Below are positions 18,847 to 28,231 of a stretch of DNA of 64,000 nucleotides, one piece after another. The stretch covers positions 62,001 to 126,000 of the forward strand of contig JAFEBQ010000012.1 of NCBI GenBank assembly GCA_018242585.1. The letters are read 5' to 3'. This stretch comes from Planctomycetota bacterium. Its GTDB lineage: Bacteria; Planctomycetota; Planctomycetia; Pirellulales; PNKZ01. Every line of letters starts with the position of its first letter. The first letter of the stretch is position 1. Under the pieces are notes generated by a model that saw nothing but the letters and a program-made list of their open reading frames with translations, did not search any database and was not told the DNA's origin. The position numbers and the translations under genes were made by a program.

Positions 18847-19320
18847 CTATTCCTTCTTCTCGCGTTCAAACACCAGCGTGACGTAATCTTCCGAGTCCGA
18901 GTCCAGGTCGGCGGGCCGGCCCGTCTTGCTCTGATCCTTGCTGAAGCGGATCGTCAGCTTGTCCCCATCGATCTTGTACAGGCAGCTGATCGTCCCCAAC
19001 TCTTGCGCGCCCGCCTTGATCGCCATGTCGAGCGTCTTGGGGGTGTACTTGGGCTCCATGGCGTACGAGCCCGCGATGTCCTGGGAGCCTTGCTCGAATT
19101 GCAGCGTCAGCTTCCAGCCTTCGCTGTCGAATGCCAGGACAAAAGCTTCGACGTCGTCCGACAGGTTCGGAATCAGCTTCATGGCGTCCTTGGGAAGCCG
19201 CCAGGTGCCGATGACCTGCTCCTCGTCAGACTTGTCGGCAGCCTTCTCGGCCGGCTCGGCCGCGAACGTCCAAGAAGCGATCAACGCACACGCCGCCACG
19301 AATGACAAGAACCGCGTCAT
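18847..19320 (-). CDS. Small secreted protein, TIGR03067-like lipocalin-type domain
   Basis: From the ATG at 19320, behind a good GGGAG ribosome-binding site, the protein has 157 residues. The signal peptide is MTRFLSFVAACALIASWTFA. The mature part has the features of planctomycete TIGR03067-type proteins: a GTWRLPKDAMKLI start, then alternating beta strands such as LTLQFEQG and a C-terminal YVTLVFERE. The function of these proteins is not known. An extended frame from 19386 would put the signal peptide internally, so the inner start is chosen. Confidence 0.7.
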   Translation of the reverse strand: MTRFLSFVAACALIASWTFAAEPAEKAADKSDEEQVIGTWRLPKDAMKLIPNLSDDVEAFVLAFDSEGWKLTLQFEQGSQDIAGSYAMEPKYTPKTLDMAIKAGAQELGTISCLYKIDGDKLTIRFSKDQSKTGRPADLDSDSEDYVTLVFEREKKE

Positions 19321-19469
19321 AACCAACTCCCTTATTCGACAAGTCGCAATCGAAACAGGCACAACGTCGCCAGCCGGGCCTTTCACGCACCCGTCACGTT
19401 ACGCCTTTTCGCCAAAAGGTGTCAAGCAAATCGCAGGTCTTCGATGGCCCCGATTCGACACGCAAATAC

Positions 19470-19488
19470 ATAGCGCATATGCTATAAT
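19470..19488 (+). promoter_or_regulatory. Probable -10 box with overlapping operator-like palindrome
   Basis: The sequence ATAGCGCATATGCTAT at 19470-19485 has arms ATAGC and GCTAT around a six-base centre. A perfect TATAAT overlaps its right arm at 19483-19488, 35 bases before the start of the XRE regulator. The layout suggests a promoter the regulator could repress itself. No good -35 is visible. Confidence 0.5.
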
Positions 19489-19522
19489 AATCCGCCTGAA
19501 CCAAGGAACTTCGAGAGATTCG

Positions 19523-19837
19523 ATGCCAAGAAAGAACTTTCGCGAACTCAAAGACAAACTGCCGGTCGAAGTGCGCGCACGAGCCAAAGCGCGGGCCAAG
19601 GAAATGATCGCGGAAATGCTGCTGGCCGAGATTCGCCAGTCGGTAGGTCTTACCCAGGAGCAACTCGCCGCTGCGCTCGGTGTGGCGCAACCGACGTTGT
19701 CACGGTTGGAATCGCAGCACGACATCCAGGTCAGCACGCTGCGACGGTTGGTGAACGCTCTTGGCGGCACTTTGGAACTTGTCGCCCATTTGCCGGGCGG
19801 CACGATTCGAATCACGCAATTCGACGACGCGGCGTGA
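19523..19837 (+). CDS. XRE-family HTH regulator, orphan HigA-type antitoxin-like
   Basis: A 104-residue protein from the ATG at 19523. The helix-turn-helix is clear: VGLTQEQLAAALGVAQPTLSRLES, followed by ISTLRRLVNALGG-like helices (read here as VSTLRRLVNALGGTLELVA). The lysine/arginine-rich N terminus and short C-terminal strand match solitary antitoxin-type XRE proteins usually paired with a RelE/HigB toxin. No toxin frame is present upstream or downstream. The downstream gene is a convergent sulfatase whose stop lies 8 bases away. It probably binds the palindrome in its own promoter. Confidence 0.85.
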   Translation: MPRKNFRELKDKLPVEVRARAKARAKEMIAEMLLAEIRQSVGLTQEQLAAALGVAQPTLSRLESQHDIQVSTLRRLVNALGGTLELVAHLPGGTIRITQFDDAA

Positions 19838-19844
19838 TCTGTCT

Positions 19845-21332
19845 CTAATTTGTCAACTGCCCCGGCTTGCGTACGCCGTTGCCGATGCGTTTGGTCAGCG
19901 CGTCTCCCAAGTCTTCGCGTGCTTGCTCGGCCACGGCTAGCAATCGCTGGACGATGTCCGCGTGCTCGCTGGCCACGTTCTTCGTTTCGCCAAGGTCGTT
20001 TTCCAGGTCGTACAACTCGGGCGACTCGATCTTCACGTTCTGATAAACGGCCGGCGCGCCGTCGCGGCCCCCGGACTGGCCGGCCAGCGTGCGATAGACG
20101 TGAGGCAGTTGCAGCTTCCACCGGCCGTCGCCCGTGACGACCGCTTGCAGTTGATTCTGCTCGTAGTAGTACAGGTACGCCTCGTGCGGGTTCTTGGCCC
20201 CCGGCTCCCCAGCGATCAGCGGCCAGCAATCGAGCCCGTCAATCTTGTGCTGGGGCAAGGATAGCCCCAGTCGCGCCGCCACGGTCGGGAAGATATCGAT
20301 CGTCATCAGCATGGCGTTGGAGGTCGTGCCGGCGGGAATCTGTCCGGGCCAGCGCATGATGCAGGGCACCCGCACGCCACCTTCCCAACTGGTCCCCTTC
20401 CCTTCGCGCAGCCGCCCCGCCGTGCCGGCATGATTGCCGTACGACAGCCACGGCCCATTATCGGTCGTGAAGATCACCCAGGTGTTCTCTTTCAGCCCCA
20501 GGCGATCGAGCGTTTGCATCACCTGCCCGACCGACCAATCGACTTCCTCGATCACGTCGCCATAGGCACCCTGTGCCGAGCGGCCGGTGAACTTGTCGCT
20601 AGTGTGCAGCGGCACGTGGGGCATGCTGTGGGCCAGGTAAAAGAAAAACGGCTCGGCGCGATGCCGTTCGATGAACGACACCGCCCGCTCGGTGTATTGC
20701 CGCGTCAATTGTCGTTGATCGTCGTGCGTGACGTTCGCGTTCACGATCTTTTCGTTTTCGATCATCGGCAGCGGCGGCTGCTTCTTGTTGCTCGGATGCT
20801 CAGGCCACATGTCGTTCGAATAGGGCAGACCGTAATACTCGTCGAACCCATGTCGCGTCGGCAGAAACTGCGGGTGATGTCCCAAGTGCCACTTGCCGGC
20901 AATGCCCGTCGCGTAGCCGCGCTGCTTCAGTAGCTGGGCCAGCGTCACTTCGCTGTCGGCGATGCCGTGTGTGTTGCGGGGGCCCAGCGCGCCGTGGATG
21001 CCGAGCCGATTCGGATAGCAACCGGTCAGCAGGGCCGTACGCGACGCCGAGCAAACCGCCTGGGCCACGTGAAAGTTGGTGAACTTACAACCACCGGCCG
21101 CCAGTTGATCGAGGTTCGGCGTCTTGAACCCCGTGGCCCCGAAACAGCCGACGTCCCCATACCCTTGATCGTCGGTGAAGACGATCACGATGTTCGGCGG
21201 GCGATCCGCCGGCGCGGCCCAGGCCAGCGCGCCGGGAAGCATCGCGGCGACGGCGACCGCGAGCGTCGCCAGGCGCAAACCAAACGAGAAACATTCCAGA
21301 GCGAAGGACTGGCGAGGTGAGCGAGCGAACAT
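19845..21332 (-). CDS. Secreted arylsulfatase
   Basis: A 495-residue protein with a signal peptide ([21 protein letters not shown]). It has all main sulfatase blocks: [16 protein letters not shown] for metal binding, [14 protein letters not shown] with the formylglycine cysteine, [12 protein letters not shown] with the lysine and histidine, and [13 protein letters not shown]. The catalytic set looks complete, unlike the first sulfatase of the window. It should desulfate a polysaccharide or small sulfate ester in the periplasm. It is monocistronic here. Confidence 0.93.
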   Translation of the reverse strand: MFARSPRQSFALECFSFGLRLATLAVAVAAMLPGALAWAAPADRPPNIVIVFTDDQGYGDVGCFGATGFKTPNLDQLAAGGCKFTNFHVAQAVCSASRTALLTGCYPNRLGIHGALGPRNTHGIADSEVTLAQLLKQRGYATGIAGKWHLGHHPQFLPTRHGFDEYYGLPYSNDMWPEHPSNKKQPPLPMIENEKIVNANVTHDDQRQLTRQYTERAVSFIERHRAEPFFFYLAHSMPHVPLHTSDKFTGRSAQGAYGDVIEEVDWSVGQVMQTLDRLGLKENTWVIFTTDNGPWLSYGNHAGTAGRLREGKGTSWEGGVRVPCIMRWPGQIPAGTTSNAMLMTIDIFPTVAARLGLSLPQHKIDGLDCWPLIAGEPGAKNPHEAYLYYYEQNQLQAVVTGDGRWKLQLPHVYRTLAGQSGGRDGAPAVYQNVKIESPELYDLENDLGETKNVASEHADIVQRLLAVAEQAREDLGDALTKRIGNGVRKPGQLTN

Positions 21333-21949
21333 CGTGGCGTGACCTTTCCAACTCGACAGATTGGGCGAGAGATGGCTGGCGGATGTCGCTCAATATCATT
21401 CGCCGCCGAGCGAGGCACAACGATTTTTTCAGATCATGGCCGATGGTCCATGAATGTTTCGTCACGTTGCGCGCCAGCATCGATCGCGCAGTTCGACCCA
21501 ATCCCCCACGTACCGCGTAAAAACCTGGGCGTGGACATCGGCGGTCTCGCTCGTTCCATCCCAAACCGCACGATGGCGAACCAACGATACGTCGTTGCCT
21601 GACTCTGACGTTGCCCTGAGCGGTTTTAGCGGTGCGCGTTGAAACTGCCGCGGTGGCGGATCCGGCCCTAATCTCCCGCCAATCCGTGGCTTCCGCCGAG
21701 CAAACTGGGGGCGAATCCTATTGCAGCCCTGCATGCGGCAGCGGAGAATAAATAACTAGCGATTTGCCCCACCTTACGTCCGATGTTTCTCCGCCGGCCG
21801 ATTGATCACGCCTGGCGGAAGACGCTTCCGATACGCGCCTACCGGCTACCCTTGGGACGCCGCTCAAAACAATTCGCAGCAATGCACGCGCTTGAACGGA
21901 ACCTGTGGCCCACGGCCGGGGTTTCATTCGGGCTGACCAAAGGATTTTC
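21333..21949. other. Divergent intergenic region, no gene seen
   Basis: These 617 bases separate the sulfatase from the EF-hand adaptor gene. Short frames on both strands have no motif, no ribosome-binding site and no family look. It should hold promoters for both flanking genes. I see no repeat of the families listed elsewhere. Confidence 0.5.
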
Positions 21950-23968
21950 ATGGCCACCACGCCCGACTCAATTCACGACATCGCGCAGCCGTGGGCCCCT
22001 CCGACCGCGCCCGCCGGACGCAAGAAGCCCAAGGCCCGCTCGGCCGCCTGGGTCTGGATGTTGCCCCTGGGGCTGGTGTTTGTCGGTGGCGTCGCCGCGG
22101 TGGCGGTCTACCTGCAATCGTCAGGCGCGAGCGTTGACGATCAACACATTATGACCCAAAAGGTCCAGCGGGGCGAGTTGATCGTCACCGTGATCGAAGA
22201 CGGCAACCTGGAAAGCGCCGCCAACATCGACGTCAAATGCCATGTTCAGGGCGGCAGCACGATTTTGTGGATCGTCGCCGATGGTTCCGAGGCCAAGAAG
22301 GGTGATCTGCTGGTCAAGCTCGATAGCTCGCTGCTCGAAGAACAGATCAACCAGCAGCGGATTGTCTTTGAGCGCGCCAACGCCACGCGCATTCAGGCTG
22401 AAAAGGATTACAACGGCGCCTGTATTGCCGTCAAGGAATACCTGGAAGGGACGTACCGCAAGGATATGCAGTTGATCGAAGCGCAGATGAGCGTGGCGCT
22501 CGAAAACCTGCGCGGCGCCGAGAATACGCTGCAGCACACCTCGCGATTGGCCCGCAAAGGTTACGTCACGCCGTTGCAGTTGGACGCCCAGCGGTTTGCC
22601 GTCGAGAAATCCAAGCTCGACTTGCAGACGGCCGAACTGGCCAAGAACGTGCTTGAAAAGTTCACCAAGCCAAAGATGCAGGGTGATCTCGAAGCGTTGC
22701 GCGATACGACCGAAGCGCGCATGCGCAGCGAGCAGGCGGCCTGCGACCTGGAAGGTGTCCGGCTCAAGCGGTTGCAAACGGCCCTGGATAACTGCCAGAT
22801 TGCCGCGCCGCAGGACGGCATGGTCGTCTACGCCAACGAATCCAGCAGCGGCTATCGCAGCAGCAGTTCGGGCGTGAAAATCGAAGAAGGTGCCAGCGTC
22901 CGCGATCAGCAGACGATTCTCCGCGTGCCCGACTTGTCCCAGATGCAATGCCGGGTACTGGTCCACGAATCGCGGATCGAAAGCATCACTCCCGGCATGC
23001 GCGCCCATCTAAAGATTCAAGACCGGGTGTTTCAGGGCGAGGTGATTTCCATCGCCAATCAGCCCGAGCCGACCAGTTTCATGTCGGCCAACGTCAAGGA
23101 ATACGCCACCTATGTCCGCATCGAGGGGGAAACCAACGGCAAGCTGCGACCTGGCATGACGGCCGAGGTTGAAATTCTGATCGCGGACTTGAAAGACATC
23201 CTCACCGTGCCAGTCCAGTCAGTGGTCGAGAAGAATCGCACGTTCCATGCCTGGGTCCGCAAGCCCTCCGGCGCGATCGAGCGCCGACCGGTGATCGTCG
23301 GCGTGACCAATAACAAGATGATCGAAGTCAAAGACGGCCTCGTCGAAGCGGAAGACGTCGTGCTCAACCCGCGGGCCGTGATCGCCGACGCCCGCGAAGA
23401 CGTGCTGAAGTCGGGCCAGGATGACGTCAAGAGCAAGTTCGGCCAATCGCAACGCAAGGATGACGGCGCCTCGAATGGCGGTGCGCCGCGCGGCGAAGGA
23501 CCAGGGCCGGGCGCGAATCACGCCGCGGCCGGGGGCGCCGGTCGTAGTGGCGGCGGCGTGGATATCATGCGCGCCGACGCCAACGGCGACGGCAAAGTCA
23601 GCCTGGAAGAAGCTCCCGAACGGATGAAGGCATTCTTCGATACGATCGACTCGAATAAGGACGGTTTCATCGACGCTGGCGAAGCGGCCCGGGCCCGGGC
23701 CAATCGCGCCAAGCAAGGGGGCGCACAGGGGGGCTCTGGAGGGCAAGGCGATCCCGCTGGACAGGGTGGCCCGGGCGGTGGACAGGGACGTGGCCCCGGT
23801 GGCCAGGGCGGGCGTCCTGACTTCAGCTCCTTGGACTCGGTGCCCGCTACAACCAATCCGGCCGCAACCAAGCCGGCCACGGCCGAACCCGCCGTTACCG
23901 CCACGGCCAGCGCCCCGACGGTCCTGCCAGCGAACTCGCCCCCCCCGGCGGCAGCCGCGGGCCGCTGA
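21950..23968 (+). CDS. HlyD/MacA-type membrane-fusion adaptor with C-terminal EF-hand pair
   Basis: From the ATG at 21950 the protein has 672 residues. One membrane segment lies near residues 32-55 (VWMLPLGLVFVGGVAAVAVY). The adaptor part follows: a split lipoyl domain, a long helical hairpin (about 130-270) and a beta-barrel domain up to about 490. Then come two canonical calcium-binding loops, DANGDGKVSLEE at 543-554 and DSNKDGFIDAGE at 567-578, and a G/P/A-rich tail of about 85 residues. EF-hands on an adaptor are unusual. It is followed by an FtsX/MacB-type permease and probably forms an export system with it. Confidence 0.87.
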   Translation: MATTPDSIHDIAQPWAPPTAPAGRKKPKARSAAWVWMLPLGLVFVGGVAAVAVYLQSSGASVDDQHIMTQKVQRGELIVTVIEDGNLESAANIDVKCHVQGGSTILWIVADGSEAKKGDLLVKLDSSLLEEQINQQRIVFERANATRIQAEKDYNGACIAVKEYLEGTYRKDMQLIEAQMSVALENLRGAENTLQHTSRLARKGYVTPLQLDAQRFAVEKSKLDLQTAELAKNVLEKFTKPKMQGDLEALRDTTEARMRSEQAACDLEGVRLKRLQTALDNCQIAAPQDGMVVYANESSSGYRSSSSGVKIEEGASVRDQQTILRVPDLSQMQCRVLVHESRIESITPGMRAHLKIQDRVFQGEVISIANQPEPTSFMSANVKEYATYVRIEGETNGKLRPGMTAEVEILIADLKDILTVPVQSVVEKNRTFHAWVRKPSGAIERRPVIVGVTNNKMIEVKDGLVEAEDVVLNPRAVIADAREDVLKSGQDDVKSKFGQSQRKDDGASNGGAPRGEGPGPGANHAAAGGAGRSGGGVDIMRADANGDGKVSLEEAPERMKAFFDTIDSNKDGFIDAGEAARARANRAKQGGAQGGSGGQGDPAGQGGPGGGQGRGPGGQGGRPDFSSLDSVPATTNPAATKPATAEPAVTATASAPTVLPANSPPPAAAAGR

Positions 23969-24099
23969 GGCTCGCATCGGTTTGACGCCGGCCCGCGTCG
24001 GTTCATAGTAGAACGAGCAGCCGGCGCCCCGAACGGTTCGTAAGGGATCGGCCAGGCAACGACTCACTTTCTTACTTTCGCGACGTTCACGGTGCTCAC

Positions 24100-25449
24100 T
24101 TGCTCGCTCGCCTGGTGCAGACATTCCGGCTGGGCCTGAAAAGCCTGATGCTGCACAAGCTGCGCTCGGGCTTGGCGGTGCTGGGGATTACCATCGGCGT
24201 CTGGGCGGTGATCTGGCTGGTGGCGATGGGCGAAGGGGTCAGCCAGCAGGCCCAGGACCGCATCAAGGAACTCGGCGCGCGGAACATCATCATCCGCAGC
24301 ATCAAGCCCAGTGAAGTCTCCTCGGGTTCGACGTCGCGGTTTCAGCGCTATGGCCTGTTGCGCGAGGATTTCGAGCGTGTGCAGTCGACGCTGCACCCTT
24401 GGCTCGAGGACGCCGTGCCGCTGCGCGTCATGTCCCGCAACGCTCGGTATCAATCGGAAACAATGGACATCACCCTGGTCGGCTGTTCGCCCAAGTACTT
24501 CGAGATGAATCATCTCAAGATGTCCGCGGGGCGGTTTATCAGCGATCGCGATCTCGACCGGCGGGACAATGTTTGCGTGCTTGGAGCCAACATCGCTCAC
24601 CACGAATCTGATGGCCAGGTCACGGGGCTGTTCCCCTACGAAGACCCGATCGGCCGCAGCGTTCAGGTCGACAAGGATTTCTACGTGATCATCGGCGTGG
24701 TCCAGGCCCGCGAGGCCACCGGTGCCATTGGTGGCAGCCTGTCGGGCGACGACTACAACAACAACGTCTACATTCCGATCAGCACGCTCCGCTCGCGAAT
24801 CGGCGACCAGGTGATGACCGCGCGCTCGGGCAGCCTGGAAGGCGAAGTCGTCGAACTCAGCCAGATCACCGTCACGGTCCACGACATCAAGGACGTGAAC
24901 ACGGTGGCCGACAATATCCGCGCGCTGTTGAAGATGTATCACAAGACGGTCGACTACAGCATCGTGGTGCCGCAAGAGCTGCTGCGCGAGGCCGAACTGA
25001 CGCGAATCACGTTCAACGTGCTGCTGGTGCTGATCGCCGGCATCTCGCTGTTCGTCGGCGGCATTGGCATTATGAACATCATGCTTGCCACGGTCACCGA
25101 GCGGACCCGCGAGATCGGCATCCGCCGGGCCTTGGGGGCCAAGCAACGCGACATCATCGAGCAATTCCTGACCGAGACCGTGGTGTTGACCGGCACGGGG
25201 GGCTTGCTGGGCGTGATGGTCGGCTTCCTGGTTTCGCCGGCCGTGAAATTCGCGCGGTTCCTGCTGGCGAACCTGTTTCCCGACGTGCTTACCGCGCTAC
25301 CCGTGTTGCAGGGATTGCAGCCGTTGATTGCCTACTGGTCGGTGGCGGCGGCGTTTCTCATTTCGGTCGGCGTGGGGGTGATGTTCGGGCTGTATCCAGC
25401 TTATCGCGCCGCCTACATGGACCCGATCGAAGCCTTGCGGCACGAATAA
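24100..25449 (+). CDS. MacB/FtsX-type ABC transporter permease without ATPase domain
   Basis: A 449-residue protein, starting with TTG at 24100. It opens with the first membrane helix of MacB-type permeases (LHKLRSGLAVLGITIGVWAVIWL) and then has a large periplasmic domain of about 240 residues. The C-terminal part holds three helices, including GGIGIMNIMLATVTERTREIGIRRALGA, the FtsX signature. No Walker motifs are present. The ATPase must come from elsewhere, because the gap to the upstream adaptor is only 131 bases and holds no gene. It probably works with that adaptor in export or in envelope mechanotransmission. Confidence 0.9.
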   Translation: MLARLVQTFRLGLKSLMLHKLRSGLAVLGITIGVWAVIWLVAMGEGVSQQAQDRIKELGARNIIIRSIKPSEVSSGSTSRFQRYGLLREDFERVQSTLHPWLEDAVPLRVMSRNARYQSETMDITLVGCSPKYFEMNHLKMSAGRFISDRDLDRRDNVCVLGANIAHHESDGQVTGLFPYEDPIGRSVQVDKDFYVIIGVVQAREATGAIGGSLSGDDYNNNVYIPISTLRSRIGDQVMTARSGSLEGEVVELSQITVTVHDIKDVNTVADNIRALLKMYHKTVDYSIVVPQELLREAELTRITFNVLLVLIAGISLFVGGIGIMNIMLATVTERTREIGIRRALGAKQRDIIEQFLTETVVLTGTGGLLGVMVGFLVSPAVKFARFLLANLFPDVLTALPVLQGLQPLIAYWSVAAAFLISVGVGVMFGLYPAYRAAYMDPIEALRHE

Positions 25450-25834
25450 CCTGGGCCGCCCTTCAGTTATTCAGGCCGGTTCATGGCTCGCGTTGGATGG
25501 GTACGTTACGGGGTCGCCCGAGAGTCTCCGCCGAGACTCGGCTGGCCCGGCCGCTAGTCGGCCGTGGTTGCGTCAGCAACAAGAAGACCGAGCGACGCTG
25601 CCGATCAGCCGACATCAATGCTTCTTCTTGTCGCTTTCGCGACCCAGCCGGCAAGCGGCTGGGCCACCCTATTTCATCGTCATTTCCCACGACTAGGTTG
25701 CACCCCCTTGTCGCTGGCCGCGACGCTTCGCATCATCTACGATGTTCAGCGGCTGACTTTACTGGCGAGTCCTTGCTTCGCCGTCACCTGACCATTCACC
25801 AACTTCCAAGTCGCACCTACCCGGAGATGCAAAC
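25450..25834. other. Intergenic spacer with hairpins
   Basis: The 385 bases after the permease carry no supported gene. They hold palindromic stretches, including GAGTCTCCGCCGAGACTC near 25523 and the 8-bp stem CCCAGCCGGCAAGCGGCTGG near 25652, neither with a T tract. These look like members of the spacer hairpin repeats of this genome rather than terminators. Confidence 0.5.
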
Positions 25835-26422
25835 ATGCCGTTCCTTACGCTTCGCTCGGCCCTGGCGGGCTTGTTGAGCCTTGGCTTGGCGCTCGCTGTC
25901 AATGCTGCGACCGTCGCGGCCGCCGACAACACTTTCACCCTGGCCGATGGCGTGGCCAAGCTGACCGTGCCCGAGGGCTGGAAGGCGACGCAGCCCAAGT
26001 CGCGCATCATTGAATACGAATTCGAGATCGCCCCGGTCGAAGGAGATTCGGCCGCGGGACGCACCACGGTCATGGGGGCCGGCGGGTCGATCGACGACAA
26101 CATCAATCGCTGGTACGGCCAGTTCAACCAGGCGGACGGTTCGAGCACCAAGGACAAGGCCAAGCTCGACAAGCGCACGGTCAGCGGCCAGGAAGTGGTC
26201 GTCGTTGACGTTAGCGGCACCTACATGGACCGCCCGGGACCATTCGCCCCGGGGCCAGCCATTGAGCGTCCGAATTATCGGATGCTTGCCGCGATCATCT
26301 CGCTGAAAAAGGACGGCAAGCCGGCTGGCAACTACTTCATCAAGTTCTACGGTCCTCAGGCCACGGTGGCCAAGCACGAGGCGGCCTTCCTGAAGATGAT
26401 CGACAGCCTGCAGGTGAACTAG
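25835..26422 (+). CDS. Secreted protein of unknown function
   Basis: A 195-residue protein with a signal peptide ending near residue 30 (LLSLGLALAVNAATVAAA). The mature part is a single domain with LADGVAKLTVPEGWKATQPKS at its start and IIEYEFEIAP later, reminiscent of small planctomycete exported domains. I know no function. The KAP-like NTPase gene begins 51 bases downstream on the same strand, so the two may be one transcript, although no functional link is evident. Confidence 0.7.
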   Translation: MPFLTLRSALAGLLSLGLALAVNAATVAAADNTFTLADGVAKLTVPEGWKATQPKSRIIEYEFEIAPVEGDSAAGRTTVMGAGGSIDDNINRWYGQFNQADGSSTKDKAKLDKRTVSGQEVVVVDVSGTYMDRPGPFAPGPAIERPNYRMLAAIISLKKDGKPAGNYFIKFYGPQATVAKHEAAFLKMIDSLQVN

Positions 26423-26473
26423 TCCACCGAGGTTATCCGCCAGATTTCGTCCTCCGGTTCGTTTGGCACGTGC

Positions 26474-27994
26474 ATGAACATTCAGCAATTCCTCGACCAC
26501 CACGGCATTGCCAGCAATCCGTTCGTGGAAGAAGACGCGCAGACTGATCCGGTGTTCAAAGAACACTGCATCGCCAGCATGCGCCATCCGACCTGGGACA
26601 AAATCTGCGGCGACCCGCGCGAGCCCAGCACCTCGGTCGTGTTTGGCGAGAAAGGGGCCGGAAAGACGGCCCTCCGCTTGCAAATCGCCCGGGAAGTGGC
26701 CCGGTTCAACCAGGCCAATCCCAACCAGCGGTTGTTCGTTATCGAGTATGACGACTTCAACCCGTTCCTCGATCGCTTTCGCGACACGCTCAGCCGCCGC
26801 AAACGCCGCGTCGACCGAGTGCTGGGGGAATGGAAGCTGTGGGACCACATGGACGCGATTCTGGCCATTGGCGTCACCCAGTTGGTCGACGCCTTGGTCG
26901 GCCCGGCGCCGGCGGCCAATGGCAAGGCTCCGCCGGTCGACGAGACCACCGGCGCGGCCAGTGTCGGGCGATTGGAACCAAAGCTCCTGTCGCGGCACCA
27001 GGCTCGCGACTTGCTGCTTTTGGCAGCCTGTTACGACCGGTCGACGGCCGAGACCCCCGTGGCGCGCTGGAACCGGCTGCGTCGCGTCCTCAGATTTCGC
27101 ACGTGGAAGACGCTTTGGCCGACGACGCTGGGAATCGTGGTCTTCCTGACGATTGCCGGACTAACCATTGGCTTGCAAGAGTGGCACTGGCTGGCGACCC
27201 CTTGGCCGTACCTGGCGGCCGCGGCGGCCTGGTTGCCGTGGCTGTGGAAGTTGTTGCGCGGCTGGACGCGCGCCCGGCGAGTGGCCCGCAACCTGAAAGT
27301 GTTGAATCGCCCGGTCGGCCCACTGACCAAGATATTCAACTCATTCTCCAGTGATGAACTGGCCGGCCAGCCGATGCCGACGCACGAGCGCACCGACGAC
27401 CGGTTCACAATGTTCGAGAAGTTTCAGGGGTTGCTTTCGACCCTCGGTTTTCCAGGCGTCCTAGTGCTGATCGATCGCGTGGACGAGCCTCATTTGATCA
27501 ACGGCTCGCCGGAACAGATGCGGGCCTTGCTCTGGCCGATGCTCGACAACAAGTTTTTGAAACAACCGGGGCTGGGCTTCAAACTGCTGCTGCCGATCGA
27601 GTTGGCCTACTTCATTGACCGCGAAGACCGCGATTTCTACCAGCGGTCGCGCCTGGACAAGCAGAACATGATCCGCTCGCTGGAATGGACCGGCGAGGCG
27701 TTGTACGACGTGGCCAACGCACGCTTGCGGGCCTGTGCCGCGCCGGGCAAGAAGCCCTCGCTCAAGGAGTTGTTCGACGCCAAGGTCGGCGAGCGGCGGC
27801 TGATCGACGCCCTGCAGAGCCTGCGCGTGCCGCGTCACTTGTTCAAGTTCCTCTACCGGTTGTTCGTGGCCCATTGCAACCGGTACACCGACGAAAACCC
27901 GGTTTGGGAGATCGGCAGCGAGACGTTCGAAGCGGAACTGGCCCTCTACCAGCGCGATCAAGACGCCTTCGATCGCGGCCTAGGGGCAGGCTGA
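26474..27994 (+). CDS. KAP-like P-loop NTPase with inserted transmembrane helices
   Basis: A 506-residue protein. Walker A is GEKGAGKTAL at residues 58-67 and a Walker B-like VLVLIDRVDEP lies at about 329-339. Between them sit two predicted membrane helices at about 214-234 and 240-262. Membrane helices inserted into a P-loop domain are the hallmark of KAP NTPases. The C-terminal part is helical and ends RDQDAFDRGLGAG. KAP proteins are thought to act at the membrane in signalling or defence. No recognisable effector is fused or adjacent. An alternative is another STAND-type ATPase. The start ATG at 26474 is the first in frame. Confidence 0.7.
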   Translation: MNIQQFLDHHGIASNPFVEEDAQTDPVFKEHCIASMRHPTWDKICGDPREPSTSVVFGEKGAGKTALRLQIAREVARFNQANPNQRLFVIEYDDFNPFLDRFRDTLSRRKRRVDRVLGEWKLWDHMDAILAIGVTQLVDALVGPAPAANGKAPPVDETTGAASVGRLEPKLLSRHQARDLLLLAACYDRSTAETPVARWNRLRRVLRFRTWKTLWPTTLGIVVFLTIAGLTIGLQEWHWLATPWPYLAAAAAWLPWLWKLLRGWTRARRVARNLKVLNRPVGPLTKIFNSFSSDELAGQPMPTHERTDDRFTMFEKFQGLLSTLGFPGVLVLIDRVDEPHLINGSPEQMRALLWPMLDNKFLKQPGLGFKLLLPIELAYFIDREDRDFYQRSRLDKQNMIRSLEWTGEALYDVANARLRACAAPGKKPSLKELFDAKVGERRLIDALQSLRVPRHLFKFLYRLFVAHCNRYTDENPVWEIGSETFEAELALYQRDQDAFDRGLGAG

Positions 27995-28231
27995 TCGAGT
28001 GCCCTGCCCTAGTCTCTAGCCCGTCGTCTCTATCCTCTCTTCCTCCTCCTGCTAGCACGCGCTGTTCGCCAACCTGCGCGGCGATATTCGTCTTGACCCT
28101 GCGGGCTGGTTCGTGCGACACTTCCGCTGCGCCGGCAGGGATGCCGGGCTCAATACACGCAAAATGCCGCTCGGTTACGCCGAATTGCACTCGTGCCGGC
28201 CGACAACGAATGTTTTCAGGAGACCGTAGCG

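Noticed and set aside
19394-19520. A toxin gene upstream of the XRE regulator
   Set aside because: The plus-strand frame in this stretch contains stops and no RelE/HigB motif.
24064-25164. Minus-strand frame of 366 codons
   Set aside because: It is the reverse of the FtsX/MacB permease and shows no family features. The composition is that of an antisense shadow.
25497-25877. Plus-strand frame of 126 codons in the 25.5 kb spacer
   Set aside because: The sequence is Ser/Arg-rich hairpin DNA in translation and runs into the start of a well-supported secreted protein gene.
25817-26998. Minus-strand frame of 393 codons
   Set aside because: It covers the secreted protein and the KAP-like gene in reverse, without ribosome-binding site or motif.
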